DNA of 64,000 nt from Niastella caeni (GTDB taxonomy: Bacteria > Bacteroidota > Bacteroidia > Chitinophagales > Chitinophagaceae): the NCBI RefSeq assembly GCF_004834005.1, contig NZ_STFF01000001.1:1487347-1551346 (forward strand), read 5' to 3'. A model generated the notes under the pieces. It did not search any database. It was not told where the DNA came from and was given only the letters and a program-made list of their open reading frames with translations. Below are positions 8,566 through 17,886 of this stretch, piece by piece (positions within the stretch are counted from its first letter, which is position 1; every line of letters begins with the position of its first letter). The translations under genes and the position numbers were made by a program.

Positions 8566-8580
8566 AAATGGCCCCCCTCT

Positions 8581-11514
8581 TCAAAATGGCTTCAATGACT
8601 GATAAATGGCTTCATGCACTTTCGGCCTTACGCTCATTTTCAAAAACTTGTTTACATCGGAACTATTCACCCGGTTCGACAGAAAAACATAGATCAGGTT
8701 GTATTTGGGATCAACCCAAAAACAGGTGCCGGTAAATCCGGTGTGCCCAAATGTTAACGGTGAAGCAGAAGCGCAGGGATACGGTTCAGCCCGGGTAGCA
8801 TTGTCTTTTTCAGGTTTATCGAAACCCAATCCGCGACGGCTGATGTCACTATGATATTGATTAAAATACTCCACTGTTGCCCGGCTAAAAAAGTTTTGCC
8901 CGTTCAATACACCGCCATTCAATAGCATTTGCGCCAGCACGGCCACTTCATACGCATTGCTGAACAAACCGGCATGGCCCGCTATGCCACCAAACATGGC
9001 AGCGCCGGGATCGTGTACATAGCCTTGTAATAATTGATTGCGGAATCCCTTTTCCCGTTCAGTAGGCGCAATATAATACAGCGGAAAACGCTCGGCGGGG
9101 TTGAAGCCGGTTACATTAAGATTCAGTTTATCGTAGAATGTTTTCTTTACATACCGGTCAAGGGGCAATTTTGATAAACGTTCTACCAACTTGCCCAGGA
9201 AAATATAATCATTATCGCTATAAATATATTTATGCTGAGGGCCCAACTCGCTTTGTAAAATGCGAACAAACATCGTGTCTTCCCAATCCTTCCGGATGTA
9301 TAAATTCGCAGCTACGGGTATCTTGAAAATAGAATCATTTTGATTACTATAGATAGTTGGCAGCGGCTGGTTCTCGTGCGTCGCATCGAGCGTTTCGCGG
9401 TAAAATGGAATAAAAGCCTTCAGCCCCGCCTGGTGTAATAAAATATCCCACAGCTTTAATGGTGCTTTGTTTGTACCACGTATCTGCGGTATATAATCAC
9501 CCATCGTTTTCTGCAGGTCGATCTTGCCTTCATCGTATAATTTCATTACCGACAAAGTAGTGGCCATGATCTTGGTAACAGAAGCCAGGTCATAGATCGT
9601 TTCGGGATAAACCGGTTCAGTACTGTCATAGGCGAGATAACCGAATGCTTTTTCATAAGCTATTTTTCCATCTTTTGCCACCAACACCACAGCGCCGGGT
9701 ATAGCATGTTGTTTAATGGCGTCATTTACGATGGAATCGATGGATGTAGTTAGTTTAAGCGCATTAAAACCCAACTGGTTGGCCGGCACTGCAGGTAACA
9801 ATCTTTTGGCAATAATGCCATCGCCATATTTGAACGAAGAACAAACCGTTACCGGCAATTTACCACTTGCCAAAAAACGCCCATGCAGCAGATCGCAGGC
9901 TGTAACCTGGGTAATATCATCATCTTCATAGGCGGCCACCAACACCGATGCATTGCACACGTTTTTGATGGCATATGGATTACCAAATACAAACGTGATC
10001 GTTTTTTGCTGCGCCTGAATTCCGTTTATCAATTGCAACGCCGCATTGCTGATACCGAAATTATTGGCCGGATACCGGGCATATTTGTGCACGCCAATGA
10101 CCACAATATCATATCCACTTTTTAATTTTTCCAGCAGGGGCGCCACCTCGGTACTATCCTTTTTATAATCAAAATAAAACACTCCCGCATTGTAATCCTT
10201 CCTGATATGTTCTGCAAAAGCATTGTCCTGTGTTAAACCAATGCCTACGTATGCAATGTTCTGCCCTTTAAACAGAGGGAAAATGGCGGGATCATCATTT
10301 CGTAACAGGGTAAGCGCATTTTTGGCAATGGAACGACGCATGGCCGGCACCTTGCTATTGAGGTCAGTTAACAGGTTGGCCGTATCAATCGGTTGCCAGT
10401 TAGCCAACCCATATTGATACTTTGCGTATAACACTTTTCTCACATGTTCATTGATATCGCTCCAACTGAGCTTTCTTTTTCTAATGGCTTTTCGTATTTT
10501 CTTAATACTGCCGGGAATATCGCCGGGTAAGCATAACATATCGTTACCGGCAATTAAAGCCTCGCGCGATGCTTCACCATCGGGGTAAAACTTGGCCACA
10601 CCTTTCATTTCAAGCGCATCGGTAAAAGTGAGTCCGTTATAATTAAGCTCTTTGCGTAGCAGTTGGGTAACGTTGTTATAAGAAATAGAAGTAGGCTTGT
10701 GCTCGGTGTTATCAATAACCGGGATCGATAAATGGGCTATCATTACGCTGCCCACGCCGGCCCTGAAGATCTGATTGAAAGGATACAGTTCCAGCGAATC
10801 GAGCTGGGCTTTTGTTTTATTGATTACAGGCAGATCGAGGTGTGAGTCTACATCTACATCGCCATGACCGGGAAAATGTTTCGCACAGCCCATTACCCCA
10901 ACATCCTGCATGCCCTTCATATAGGCAATCCCGTATTCAGCCACTTTGTATTTATCTTCTCCAAACGACCGGTCATTAATGACCGGGTTATTGGGATTAT
11001 TATTTATATCAACCACAGGTGCGTAATTCACCTGAATGCCTATTCGTTTACATTGCTCGCCTACCACCCGGCCATAATCGTAGATCAGGGAACGGTCCTG
11101 AACGGCGCCCATCATCATTTGCCGCGGCAATGGCAGTACGCTGTCCATACGCATGCCTACCCCATTTTCGGCGTCTATGGTCACCAGCAATGGTGTTTTG
11201 GCTATTGATTGCAACCGGTTTAGGATGGTAGCTTGTTTAATGGGTCCGCCCTGAAACAAACAAAGACCGCCAATATTGTATTTACGAATGGCCTTCTCTA
11301 CCTCTTTATCATAAAATATAATGGTACGGTTAGCGCCGATAGCCGACACCCTGACCACCATAAGCTGGGCTATTTTTTCATTTTTTGATAATGTTTTAAG
11401 AACGCTGTCAACCCAACGGTCGGCAGCCGGGTTACCTGAACGCTGTGCCGAAACATTACTACCAACCAGGACCATCAATAGAATAAAACCAATTGTTTTT
11501 AACTTATTCCGCAT
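8581..11514 (-). CDS. Glycoside hydrolase family 3 (NagZ-type) fused to a serine beta-lactamase-fold hydrolase
   Basis: This is a 977-residue exported two-domain enzyme. A signal peptide covers about 1-23. Residues 30-370 form a GH3 catalytic domain with the NagZ hallmark KHFPGHGD at 212-219 and DSH at 223-225, and the likely nucleophile D299 in FTDALEMKG. A second GH3-like region follows to about 570. Residues 590-977 are a class C beta-lactamase/PBP-type domain with SVTK (S645, K648), YSD at 765-767 and HTG near 920. The first half should remove N-acetylglucosamine from peptidoglycan fragments, and the second could act as an esterase, amidase or peptidase. The fusion is known in Bacteroidota. 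Physical linkage suggests sequential cell-wall turnover in the periplasm. A TAnnTTTG box lies 38 bases upstream. Confidence 0.9.
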   Translation of the reverse strand: MRNKLKTIGFILLMVLVGSNVSAQRSGNPAADRWVDSVLKTLSKNEKIAQLMVVRVSAIGANRTIIFYDKEVEKAIRKYNIGGLCLFQGGPIKQATILNRLQSIAKTPLLVTIDAENGVGMRMDSVLPLPRQMMMGAVQDRSLIYDYGRVVGEQCKRIGIQVNYAPVVDINNNPNNPVINDRSFGEDKYKVAEYGIAYMKGMQDVGVMGCAKHFPGHGDVDVDSHLDLPVINKTKAQLDSLELYPFNQIFRAGVGSVMIAHLSIPVIDNTEHKPTSISYNNVTQLLRKELNYNGLTFTDALEMKGVAKFYPDGEASREALIAGNDMLCLPGDIPGSIKKIRKAIRKRKLSWSDINEHVRKVLYAKYQYGLANWQPIDTANLLTDLNSKVPAMRRSIAKNALTLLRNDDPAIFPLFKGQNIAYVGIGLTQDNAFAEHIRKDYNAGVFYFDYKKDSTEVAPLLEKLKSGYDIVVIGVHKYARYPANNFGISNAALQLINGIQAQQKTITFVFGNPYAIKNVCNASVLVAAYEDDDITQVTACDLLHGRFLASGKLPVTVCSSFKYGDGIIAKRLLPAVPANQLGFNALKLTTSIDSIVNDAIKQHAIPGAVVLVAKDGKIAYEKAFGYLAYDSTEPVYPETIYDLASVTKIMATTLSVMKLYDEGKIDLQKTMGDYIPQIRGTNKAPLKLWDILLHQAGLKAFIPFYRETLDATHENQPLPTIYSNQNDSIFKIPVAANLYIRKDWEDTMFVRILQSELGPQHKYIYSDNDYIFLGKLVERLSKLPLDRYVKKTFYDKLNLNVTGFNPAERFPLYYIAPTEREKGFRNQLLQGYVHDPGAAMFGGIAGHAGLFSNAYEVAVLAQMLLNGGVLNGQNFFSRATVEYFNQYHSDISRRGLGFDKPEKDNATRAEPYPCASASPLTFGHTGFTGTCFWVDPKYNLIYVFLSNRVNSSDVNKFLKMSVRPKVHEAIYQSLKPF

Positions 11515-11551
11515 GAATAGGAAGTGATTTTAGTTAAGCAGAAAAGAATAC

Positions 11552-11559
11552 CAAATTTA
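11552..11559 (-). promoter_or_regulatory. Bacteroidota -7 box for the GH3 fusion gene
   Basis: The minus strand reads TAAATTTG, an exact TAnnTTTG match 38 bases before the ATG. No good -33 element was seen at the expected spacing. Confidence 0.45.
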
Positions 11560-11730
11560 CTGTTAATAAGGTGTCTGGACCATTAAAATTCTTCTAATAT
11601 TAACTGCGTTTTTGTGCAGACCAGTGCATTCAAAACATTGACTATATAGCATATAGCGTACCTATTTTTTCCGGATTTCCTTCATGGCTAACTACCATCA
11701 GGAGCGCTGTTTTATGCAATCAAATAGTCT

Positions 11731-11738
11731 TACATTTG
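11731..11738 (+). promoter_or_regulatory. Bacteroidota -7 box for mutL
   Basis: TACATTTG matches TAnnTTTG and lies 25 bases before the mutL TTG start, in the divergent region shared with the GH3 fusion gene. A T-rich element near 11710 is a weak -33 candidate. Confidence 0.5.
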
Positions 11739-11763
11739 CCCATCCAAAAATCAGGAGTAGCCA

Positions 11764-13719
11764 TTGGCGGATATCATTAATTTATTGCCCGATAACATTG
11801 CGAATCAAATCGCTGCCGGTGAAGTGATTCAGCGGCCAGCCAGCGCCGTAAAGGAACTGCTGGAAAATGCCGTTGATGCCGGCGCCACCGAAATCAAATT
11901 AATTATCCAGGATGCCGGTAAATCACTGGTACAGGTAATTGATAACGGTAAAGGCATGAGCGAAACGGATGCCCGTATGTGTTTTGAACGCCATGCTACT
12001 TCCAAGATCCGCAACATCGACGACCTGTTTCACATTCGTACCATGGGTTTCAGGGGCGAAGCCCTGGCTTCTATTGCCGCCGTAGCGCAGGTAGAACTGA
12101 AAACCAAACGCGCCGATGACGAAACAGGTACTTTTATAGAAATAGAGAACAGTGTGGTTAAAAAACAGGAACCGGTGGCCGCTGCCAACGGAACCAGCAT
12201 TGCCATGAAGAATTTATTCTTCAATGTGCCCGCCCGCCGCAACTTTTTAAAAAGCAATGCGGCCGAAATGCGGCATATTGTAGATGAATTCATGCGGATA
12301 GCCCTGTCATTTCCCGGTATTTTTTTCTCTCTTACCGGTGGCGGGCAGCAGATATTCCACCTCGAAAAAGGCAGTCTTAAACAACGCATAGTTCAGGTAC
12401 TGGGCCAGCATTATAATGCCCGGCTGGTAACTGTTCAGGAAAAGACCGATTACCTGAACATCTATGGTTTTGTAGGCAAACCCGATACTGCAAAAAAAAC
12501 GCGCGGCGACCAATACTTCTTCGTAAATAACCGGTTCATCAGAAGCGCTTACCTTAACCATGCCGTCATGAGCGCATTTAAGGAAATGATACCGGCCGAT
12601 AGTTTTCCGTTGTACGCGCTGTTTATTGATCTTGACCCCGCACAGGTTGATATCAACGTGCATCCTACCAAGCAGGAGATCAAGTTCGAAGATGAAAAGA
12701 TCGTGTATGCGTTTGTACAGGCAGCCGTTAAACATGCGCTGGCCCAGTTCAGCATTACCCCTACGCTTGAGTTTGACCTTGACCCCGGTATTCAACAACT
12801 GGATGCGGTAAACAAACCTTTTACAGAAGATAAAAAAGAAGCCGCCCTGTCATCCGATCTGGCCAAAAACTTTACGCAAAAGAACCAGGCCCATTTTATT
12901 CAGCCTACCGATAAAAGTGAGCTGAAGCATTGGAAAGATTTTTTTGAACCGGGAAATCAATCGGAAACTAGCAACAGGCAATGGGCAAATGCAAACCCAA
13001 CTTCTGGCGGAAACGGCGAGAAAGAAGAAAAGTTTGAATCCCTGCTCGATCAATTGAAAAAACAGAACGGTGGTGACAATACTTCAAGCCAGGCTTCGCT
13101 TGGTTCCGGCTTTTCCCCACTATCTACTCGCCACCAGCCACTTGCCATTGACGACAATGCGCTGCTCTTCCAATTGCATAGCACCTACATCATAGCGCCT
13201 ACTGCCCGCGGATTTATGCTCATTCATCAGCAGTTGGCGCATGAACGGATCTTATACGAGCGTTTTGTGTCAGCTACCAATGGCAAAAGCATTGCTACCC
13301 AGCGTAGCTTGTTTCCTGTTACGCTTCAACTGTCGGCATCTGATGCAGTTTTATTACAGGAATTAACCACCGACCTGAACCAACTGGGCTACCTTATTGA
13401 ACCATTTGGAACCAATGCCTTTGTTGTACAGGGTACGCCGGCCGATGTTTCAGCAGGTAATGAAAAACTGGCTATAGAAAGTTTGCTGGAGCAATTCAAA
13501 CATTTCAGCAGCGACCTTAAATTTTCACGCCGTGAAAAATTGATCCGGTCACTGGCCTGGCAACAGGCAATTAAGCCCGGCACATCACTTTCATTGGAAG
13601 AAATGCGCGTGCTGACAACTGATCTTTTCAAGTGCACACAGCCGAATGTTACCGCCAGCGGTAATCCCACTTATATTGAATTTAAGAAGGATTACCTGGA
13701 GCAATTATTTAAGCGTTAA
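11764..13719 (+). CDS. mutL: DNA mismatch repair protein MutL
   Basis: The 651-residue protein has the GHKL ATPase module with E34-N35 (ELLENAVDAGA), DNGKGM at 60-65 and MGFRGEALASI at 94-104, the transducer domain to about 340 (INVHPTKQEIKFEDE), a poorly conserved linker, and a C-terminal dimerisation domain. It couples MutS mismatch recognition to downstream repair. The start is TTG: an in-frame stop lies two codons upstream and the N-terminus ADIINLLPDNIANQIAAGEV fits the family exactly. The C-terminal metal motif DQHA(x)2E reads HQQLAHE at 488-494, and the usual CxH/CxxGRP region reads CTQPNVTASGNPT, so endonuclease activity is doubtful. Linker residues 451-461 are encoded by a word-repeat. 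The end overlaps the convergent barrel gene by 15 bases. Confidence 0.96.
   Translation: MADIINLLPDNIANQIAAGEVIQRPASAVKELLENAVDAGATEIKLIIQDAGKSLVQVIDNGKGMSETDARMCFERHATSKIRNIDDLFHIRTMGFRGEALASIAAVAQVELKTKRADDETGTFIEIENSVVKKQEPVAAANGTSIAMKNLFFNVPARRNFLKSNAAEMRHIVDEFMRIALSFPGIFFSLTGGGQQIFHLEKGSLKQRIVQVLGQHYNARLVTVQEKTDYLNIYGFVGKPDTAKKTRGDQYFFVNNRFIRSAYLNHAVMSAFKEMIPADSFPLYALFIDLDPAQVDINVHPTKQEIKFEDEKIVYAFVQAAVKHALAQFSITPTLEFDLDPGIQQLDAVNKPFTEDKKEAALSSDLAKNFTQKNQAHFIQPTDKSELKHWKDFFEPGNQSETSNRQWANANPTSGGNGEKEEKFESLLDQLKKQNGGDNTSSQASLGSGFSPLSTRHQPLAIDDNALLFQLHSTYIIAPTARGFMLIHQQLAHERILYERFVSATNGKSIATQRSLFPVTLQLSASDAVLLQELTTDLNQLGYLIEPFGTNAFVVQGTPADVSAGNEKLAIESLLEQFKHFSSDLKFSRREKLIRSLAWQQAIKPGTSLSLEEMRVLTTDLFKCTQPNVTASGNPTYIEFKKDYLEQLFKR
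13116..13146 (+). repeat. Word-repeat inside the mutL linker
   Basis: The bases cactatctactcgccacc and the following agccacttgcc are built of the same words as the intergenic stretch at 6895-6980. They encode a Ser/Thr/His/Pro stretch in the poorly conserved linker, so an in-frame repeat insertion seems to be tolerated there. Confidence 0.4.
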
Positions 13720-15597
13720 CATTGGCTTGTCTTTCGACTGTTTCCTTTTTTTATCTTCCCAGATATTATATCGCAGGTAAAACTGAAGGCTTTTGTTTTT
13801 ATCGAATGTATAAGGTGCAGAAGGGTTCACCTGGAAGCTCACATAATTATTGAAAGCCTGGTTATACTGCAACCCAACTGTAAACCGGCTCCAGTAATAA
13901 CTCATATCAATTAGCAACCGCACCTCGTTGCCATTCAACCGGCTCGATAGTGAATCGTTCCGGAACTTGGTAAAGTAATTTTTAATTACATACTCTTGCG
14001 GTGGCCCCATCTGACTGGTACGGCGTTCTACCTTCTCATAATGCGCTACACCACTTAACAAAGAAGAGAACTGTAACCCCGTACCCATATAAAAATTCCT
14101 GAGCGGGCTATGATAAATGGTAAGTGGCACGTTGAAATAATACAACTTACGGGCAGAAATAGAGGTAGTTTGTTCTATCCAGCTTGGTCCCTGCGAATAA
14201 AAACGCTGGTCCTGGTATAACAGCACCGGCCTGATAAACTGGGGTTGCGAAAATTGCAACCCGGCCTGCATATAGGTTTTGCTATTGAAATGATATTGAA
14301 AATGCGGTGATGGGATATAATCTGAAATAGTATTAACACCAGCATTGCGATTATAAGCCAATGGCTGCTGATCACCTACCGGAAAGCCCAGCGGTAAGGA
14401 AAAACCAAACGCAAAAGTTTTATCCTCCTGGGAATGTGTTGACCAGGCCGATTTACGCTTTGCGGTTTTCTTTTTAGCCACCATTTCTGGGAAAAGGTCT
14501 GCCTGGGTATAATACGTAAATTCTCTTTGCACCACGCCCGAAGGAGCCACAACCGATGAACCGGTGTAATTAACATTGATAGCAACCGGCGATTCCTTTA
14601 AACCCGATCCTGCAGATGGTTGGGTAGGCAATGTGATCGTAGGCTTATAGGTGTACCGGGTTGCTGACGGCTCTTCCTGTGCAGGCTTATTTACATTAGC
14701 CGCTGCCTTTCTTACCGGCTTCTTTCCTTTCTTATTTTTAACCCTGTTATTGGCGGTATTCGATACAACTGCATTTTCATCATCTGGCTGAATGCCAGTA
14801 ACATTACCGGCATTATCATTATTATTTAAAGTGCCGATAGCTTTTGTGCGATTATTGGTTGTACCATTATTGCCGGTTCTCTTATTATCATTTTTTGAAT
14901 CAGGAGTGTAGATTTTGTTTCGATCAACGGTGGTTTTGTTGTGATAGCTTGTTGGGGTTTCATTCGTTTCCTTGTTGTTATCGTTCGCTGTTAACAATGG
15001 AGGGGTATTTACGTTATTACCGCTACTTCGCGCCTTTTCAGCTTCTTCAAGGGTTAACGCATCATTTTTTGCTGAGTTATTGGTAACAGCACCCTTATTT
15101 TCCGGTGCGATAATGTTTTTATCAACGGCATCATTTCCGGTTGCCGGTTGTTGCAGACCCGAAGCAGCTGACGTGCTATTATCAGGGGTGCTGGTACTGG
15201 AGGCATACGCCGCCCCTGGCAAATTGTTGTTTACCTCAGTATTTCCGCCCGCTGCAGGGGTAGTAGTTTTTGAAGCACTTTTTTGACCGGCATTTTTATC
15301 GGTTAATGCAACGGAAGGCGCGGTTTTATTGTTAACGGTTTTAATGGTTCCGGCAACATTACGTGGTTCCCTGTTAAGGAATGTTTTGCCGCCAAACCAT
15401 GTTCCAACCACTACGGCCACTATAATAGCGCCCGCAATCCACCAGCGGTATGAACCACCAGGCCCACCCCCACCACGAGGCATATTTTTATCCAACAGCA
15501 CTTTCATCTGCTGCCAGTTTTGGTCAGGGTCATCAGGTGGCGGAAGCTGCACCAGTTTTTCCGCTAAGTGTTTTTCGTATGGATGTTTAAAGTTCAT
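13705..15597 (-). CDS. Probable envelope-spanning anti-sigma-type protein with Asn/Thr-rich linker and C-terminal barrel
   Basis: The 630-residue product has an unusual order of parts. Residues 1-48 are a short cytoplasmic region (MNFKHPYEKHLAEKL). Residues 51-70 are a single transmembrane helix. About 75-370 is a low-complexity Asn/Thr/Ala/Lys linker. About 390-630 is a beta-rich domain with alternating strands (FAFGFSLPLGF, FYLRYNIWED) resembling an outer-membrane barrel. The start was set at the ATG 5 bases after the upstream ECF sigma gene stop; longer versions would overlap that gene. Sigma-factor neighbours in this position are often anti-sigma factors, so the N-terminal segment may hold the sigma factor while the rest senses the envelope; this is inference. 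A periplasmic rather than membrane-inserted beta domain is the alternative. Confidence 0.68.
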   Translation of the reverse strand: MNFKHPYEKHLAEKLVQLPPPDDPDQNWQQMKVLLDKNMPRGGGGPGGSYRWWIAGAIIVAVVVGTWFGGKTFLNREPRNVAGTIKTVNNKTAPSVALTDKNAGQKSASKTTTPAAGGNTEVNNNLPGAAYASSTSTPDNSTSAASGLQQPATGNDAVDKNIIAPENKGAVTNNSAKNDALTLEEAEKARSSGNNVNTPPLLTANDNNKETNETPTSYHNKTTVDRNKIYTPDSKNDNKRTGNNGTTNNRTKAIGTLNNNDNAGNVTGIQPDDENAVVSNTANNRVKNKKGKKPVRKAAANVNKPAQEEPSATRYTYKPTITLPTQPSAGSGLKESPVAINVNYTGSSVVAPSGVVQREFTYYTQADLFPEMVAKKKTAKRKSAWSTHSQEDKTFAFGFSLPLGFPVGDQQPLAYNRNAGVNTISDYIPSPHFQYHFNSKTYMQAGLQFSQPQFIRPVLLYQDQRFYSQGPSWIEQTTSISARKLYYFNVPLTIYHSPLRNFYMGTGLQFSSLLSGVAHYEKVERRTSQMGPPQEYVIKNYFTKFRNDSLSSRLNGNEVRLLIDMSYYWSRFTVGLQYNQAFNNYVSFQVNPSAPYTFDKNKSLQFYLRYNIWEDKKRKQSKDKPMLTLK

Positions 15598-15602
15598 CTC
15601 AT

Positions 15603-16145
15603 TTACACTTGCAATGTTTGTAAAAGTTTTTGCAATTGTTTCCGGGCCTCGCTCAGGTGCCATTTGCTGGTACCTTCACTAATGCCCAATAGGTTAGCAA
15701 TTTCCCGGTGATTGTATCCTTCAACTACATACAGGTTAAACACCGTTTGTGTAGCCGGCGATAACTTCTGTACGAGTAGTAAAACTTCATTGGAAGACAT
15801 TCGTTGTATAGCATCGGCATCAATGGCTGGTTCTTCTACTTTTTCCAGTTCAATGTGCGTATGAAATTTTCCCCGCTGCCGTATAAAATCAATGGCCGAG
15901 TTGATGATAATGGTTCTTATCCAGGTATACAATGATGCCCTGCCCATATCATACGTATGAATGTTCTTGAATACCTTCAAAAAGCCATTGTGCAATACTT
16001 CTATTGCATCTTCATGATTGCGGGTATATCTCAGGCAAATAGATGCCATGGGCCCATAAAACTTCTTATATAAGCGTTCCTGGGCCTTTCGGTTGTTATT
16101 TATACAACCGTTTATCAGTTCTATATCAGTAGCATTGGTGGACAA
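15603..16145 (-). CDS. ECF RNA polymerase sigma factor
   Basis: This 180-residue protein has sigma region 2 at about 20-90 (AIEVLHNGFLKVFKNIHTYD, then LYTWIRTIIINSAIDFIRQR) and region 4 at about 125-175 (LSPATQTVFNLYVVEGYNHREIA as two adjoining parts, then LLGISEGTSKWHLSEARKQL). These belong to an extracytoplasmic-function sigma-70 protein. It should direct RNA polymerase to a small regulon in response to an envelope signal. The next gene on the strand starts 5 bases after its stop and encodes a membrane-anchored barrel-type protein, the likely regulator. It is not of the FecI/FecR/SusC arrangement seen at 54 kb. The regulon and own promoter are not identifiable here. Confidence 0.9.
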   Translation of the reverse strand: MSTNATDIELINGCINNNRKAQERLYKKFYGPMASICLRYTRNHEDAIEVLHNGFLKVFKNIHTYDMGRASLYTWIRTIIINSAIDFIRQRGKFHTHIELEKVEEPAIDADAIQRMSSNEVLLLVQKLSPATQTVFNLYVVEGYNHREIANLLGISEGTSKWHLSEARKQLQKLLQTLQV

Positions 16146-16409
16146 TCAAGCCTGTTATTTGGTGTTCTTTACCCCGTTGATATACCTGGTTTTTACTATT
16201 TGTGGCCTTTTTGAAGCCTTGTAGTGCCTGTACAGGTAAAATAACGTGTGTTTTCCCTAATACGTTTAAACAGGTAGTTCTGTTTAATCTGACTTTCTTT
16301 GAATGCTAAATTTCTCTTTAGTTTAACGGCCAATTGCCAGTTGCTGATAATAATACGGGGTATGATAGCTCTACGGTTGGGGAGTAAAAGAGAAAATTTA
16401 AAAACTTTG

Positions 16410-17831
16410 TTAATACCGGTCCCGGATGCCGGTCAGGAATGCTTCAACCCCTCTGCGAATAGTGACTGCGCTGCCTGTGTGATTATTGATGAGAACTGAA
16501 AAAATCAGCAGCTTGTTCTTTTTAGTGTATAAATATCCGCTCAACGCTACAACGCCCGACAAGGTTCCGGTCTTGGCAAAGATATAATTACTATCTTGTT
16601 TGTACAAATTACCCAAAGTACCCCTGCCACCTGTTGGCAATATCACCTGCAGCCTTTTCATGCCAAATTCCTGCTGCATTTTGTTCAGTAGAATCACAAA
16701 GTCATTGGGTGTAAACAAATTATAACGGCTCAGCCCACTGCCATCTACCCAGCGGGGTTTTTGTGGCAGGTTGCTGAGATCGGTTTTCAGTAAGGTATCT
16801 ATGATCTTTTCATCGTTCATTTCGCCCAGTTTTACCTGGCTTACCATCAGCAGCGATTGTTCAGCATAAAAATTATCGCTGCGGTGCATCATGGGTTGCA
16901 ACAACGAGTCGGTTGGCTGAGAGAAGATCGTGTTCAGGTTTGCAGGCCGTTTTTTGAGCTCAGGTAGGTAGGTGATCTGTTTGCGAATTGTATCGGGCAG
17001 CAGTTCAAGGGCCGATTGAATACCATGCGTAATAAACGGCACATCCTGTTCTTTTTTCTTTTCCATTCCCTCCGTGATCAAAAAGAAATTTTCATCGCGG
17101 TTGCGCTGTACGAAAAAAGCTTTACGGGTAACGCCGGCATTAAAACGCACTTTCCAGTTTATTTCAGGAATGGAATAAATAGAAGGTGTTTGATCTTCCT
17201 GGGCTGGATTGCTAACGCCACTGTCGCTCATTTCCTGTACCCAGTGCACCATATTGCCATACACCGGCAATGCACTGCGCTCAGCCATATAATTCGTGTT
17301 ATAATCGTTCCAGGCCCAGCCGGCGCCCAGGGCATCCTCTTTCCAGTTGCCATCAGTTATATAAACCGACTTGTTTGTTTTTTGCAGAAAATCGATAACA
17401 GGTTGTTTTTTGAAATCGGTGTGCAGCAGGCTGGGGTCACCGGTAGCTACCAGGTATACCGCTGTATCGTTTTCCCAATACCTTATGCCGGGCAGGCTAT
17501 CGCCCAGGTATTTTAAGGCTGCATAACAACTAAGGAGTTTGATGTTGGAAGCAGGTACAAAATACTTTTTGCCGTTATGATCGTAGAGGTATTTATTGTC
17601 CGATGCATTGAACAGGCTGATGCCCACATGAGCATGTTGCACGCTTGAATCCTGAAAAATAGCTGTGTTGGCAGATCTGGATATTTGCCGCTGGGTGGAA
17701 CAGGAAGCAAGTTGAAAGCTACAAGCTATAAGCCACAAGCTGAAAGAAGGCTGTAAACTGTAAACTTTAAGCCATAGGCTTTTGAATACAGGATTTATTG
17801 TAATGGGAGGGAACCTGCTTCTGTTTCTCAT
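16410..17831 (-). CDS. dacB: D-alanyl-D-alanine carboxypeptidase/endopeptidase, PBP4 (S13) type
   Basis: The 473-residue S13-family protein has the three active-site motifs: PASNIKLL with S95 and K98, DGSGLSRYN in the SxN position, and FAKTGTLSG as the KTG box. It trims or cleaves peptidoglycan stem peptides in the periplasm. The N-terminus ends in a lipobox-like LASC with C44, suggesting a lipoprotein. The hydrophobic signal segment (about residues 18-41) is encoded by a run of degenerate DNA words at 17709-17782, which is unusual. The assignment is firm; whether it acts as a carboxypeptidase, an endopeptidase or both is open. The first ATG gives a 20-residue basic extension before the hydrophobic core. 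Confidence 0.9.
   Translation of the reverse strand: MRNRSRFPPITINPVFKSLWLKVYSLQPSFSLWLIACSFQLASCSTQRQISRSANTAIFQDSSVQHAHVGISLFNASDNKYLYDHNGKKYFVPASNIKLLSCYAALKYLGDSLPGIRYWENDTAVYLVATGDPSLLHTDFKKQPVIDFLQKTNKSVYITDGNWKEDALGAGWAWNDYNTNYMAERSALPVYGNMVHWVQEMSDSGVSNPAQEDQTPSIYSIPEINWKVRFNAGVTRKAFFVQRNRDENFFLITEGMEKKKEQDVPFITHGIQSALELLPDTIRKQITYLPELKKRPANLNTIFSQPTDSLLQPMMHRSDNFYAEQSLLMVSQVKLGEMNDEKIIDTLLKTDLSNLPQKPRWVDGSGLSRYNLFTPNDFVILLNKMQQEFGMKRLQVILPTGGRGTLGNLYKQDSNYIFAKTGTLSGVVALSGYLYTKKNKLLIFSVLINNHTGSAVTIRRGVEAFLTGIRDRY
17709..17782 (-). repeat. Word-repeat forming the dacB-like signal peptide region
   Basis: The plus strand carries repeated words agctacaagctataagc, cacaagctg, ctgtaaactgtaaact and taagccataggc. 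Read on the minus strand they encode the hydrophobic part of the signal sequence. The texture matches the intergenic word-repeats elsewhere in the window. Confidence 0.5.
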
Positions 17832-17886
17832 GCTATTGATTGAATATTAATGCAGTAGCTCCATTAGCAAATTAGCTAATTAAGCC

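Noticed and set aside
15598..15663. Longer start for the barrel-type regulator overlapping the sigma gene
   Set aside because: The ATG at 15597 follows the sigma stop by 5 bases and gives a better N-terminus; the extension is an out-of-frame reading of the sigma gene.
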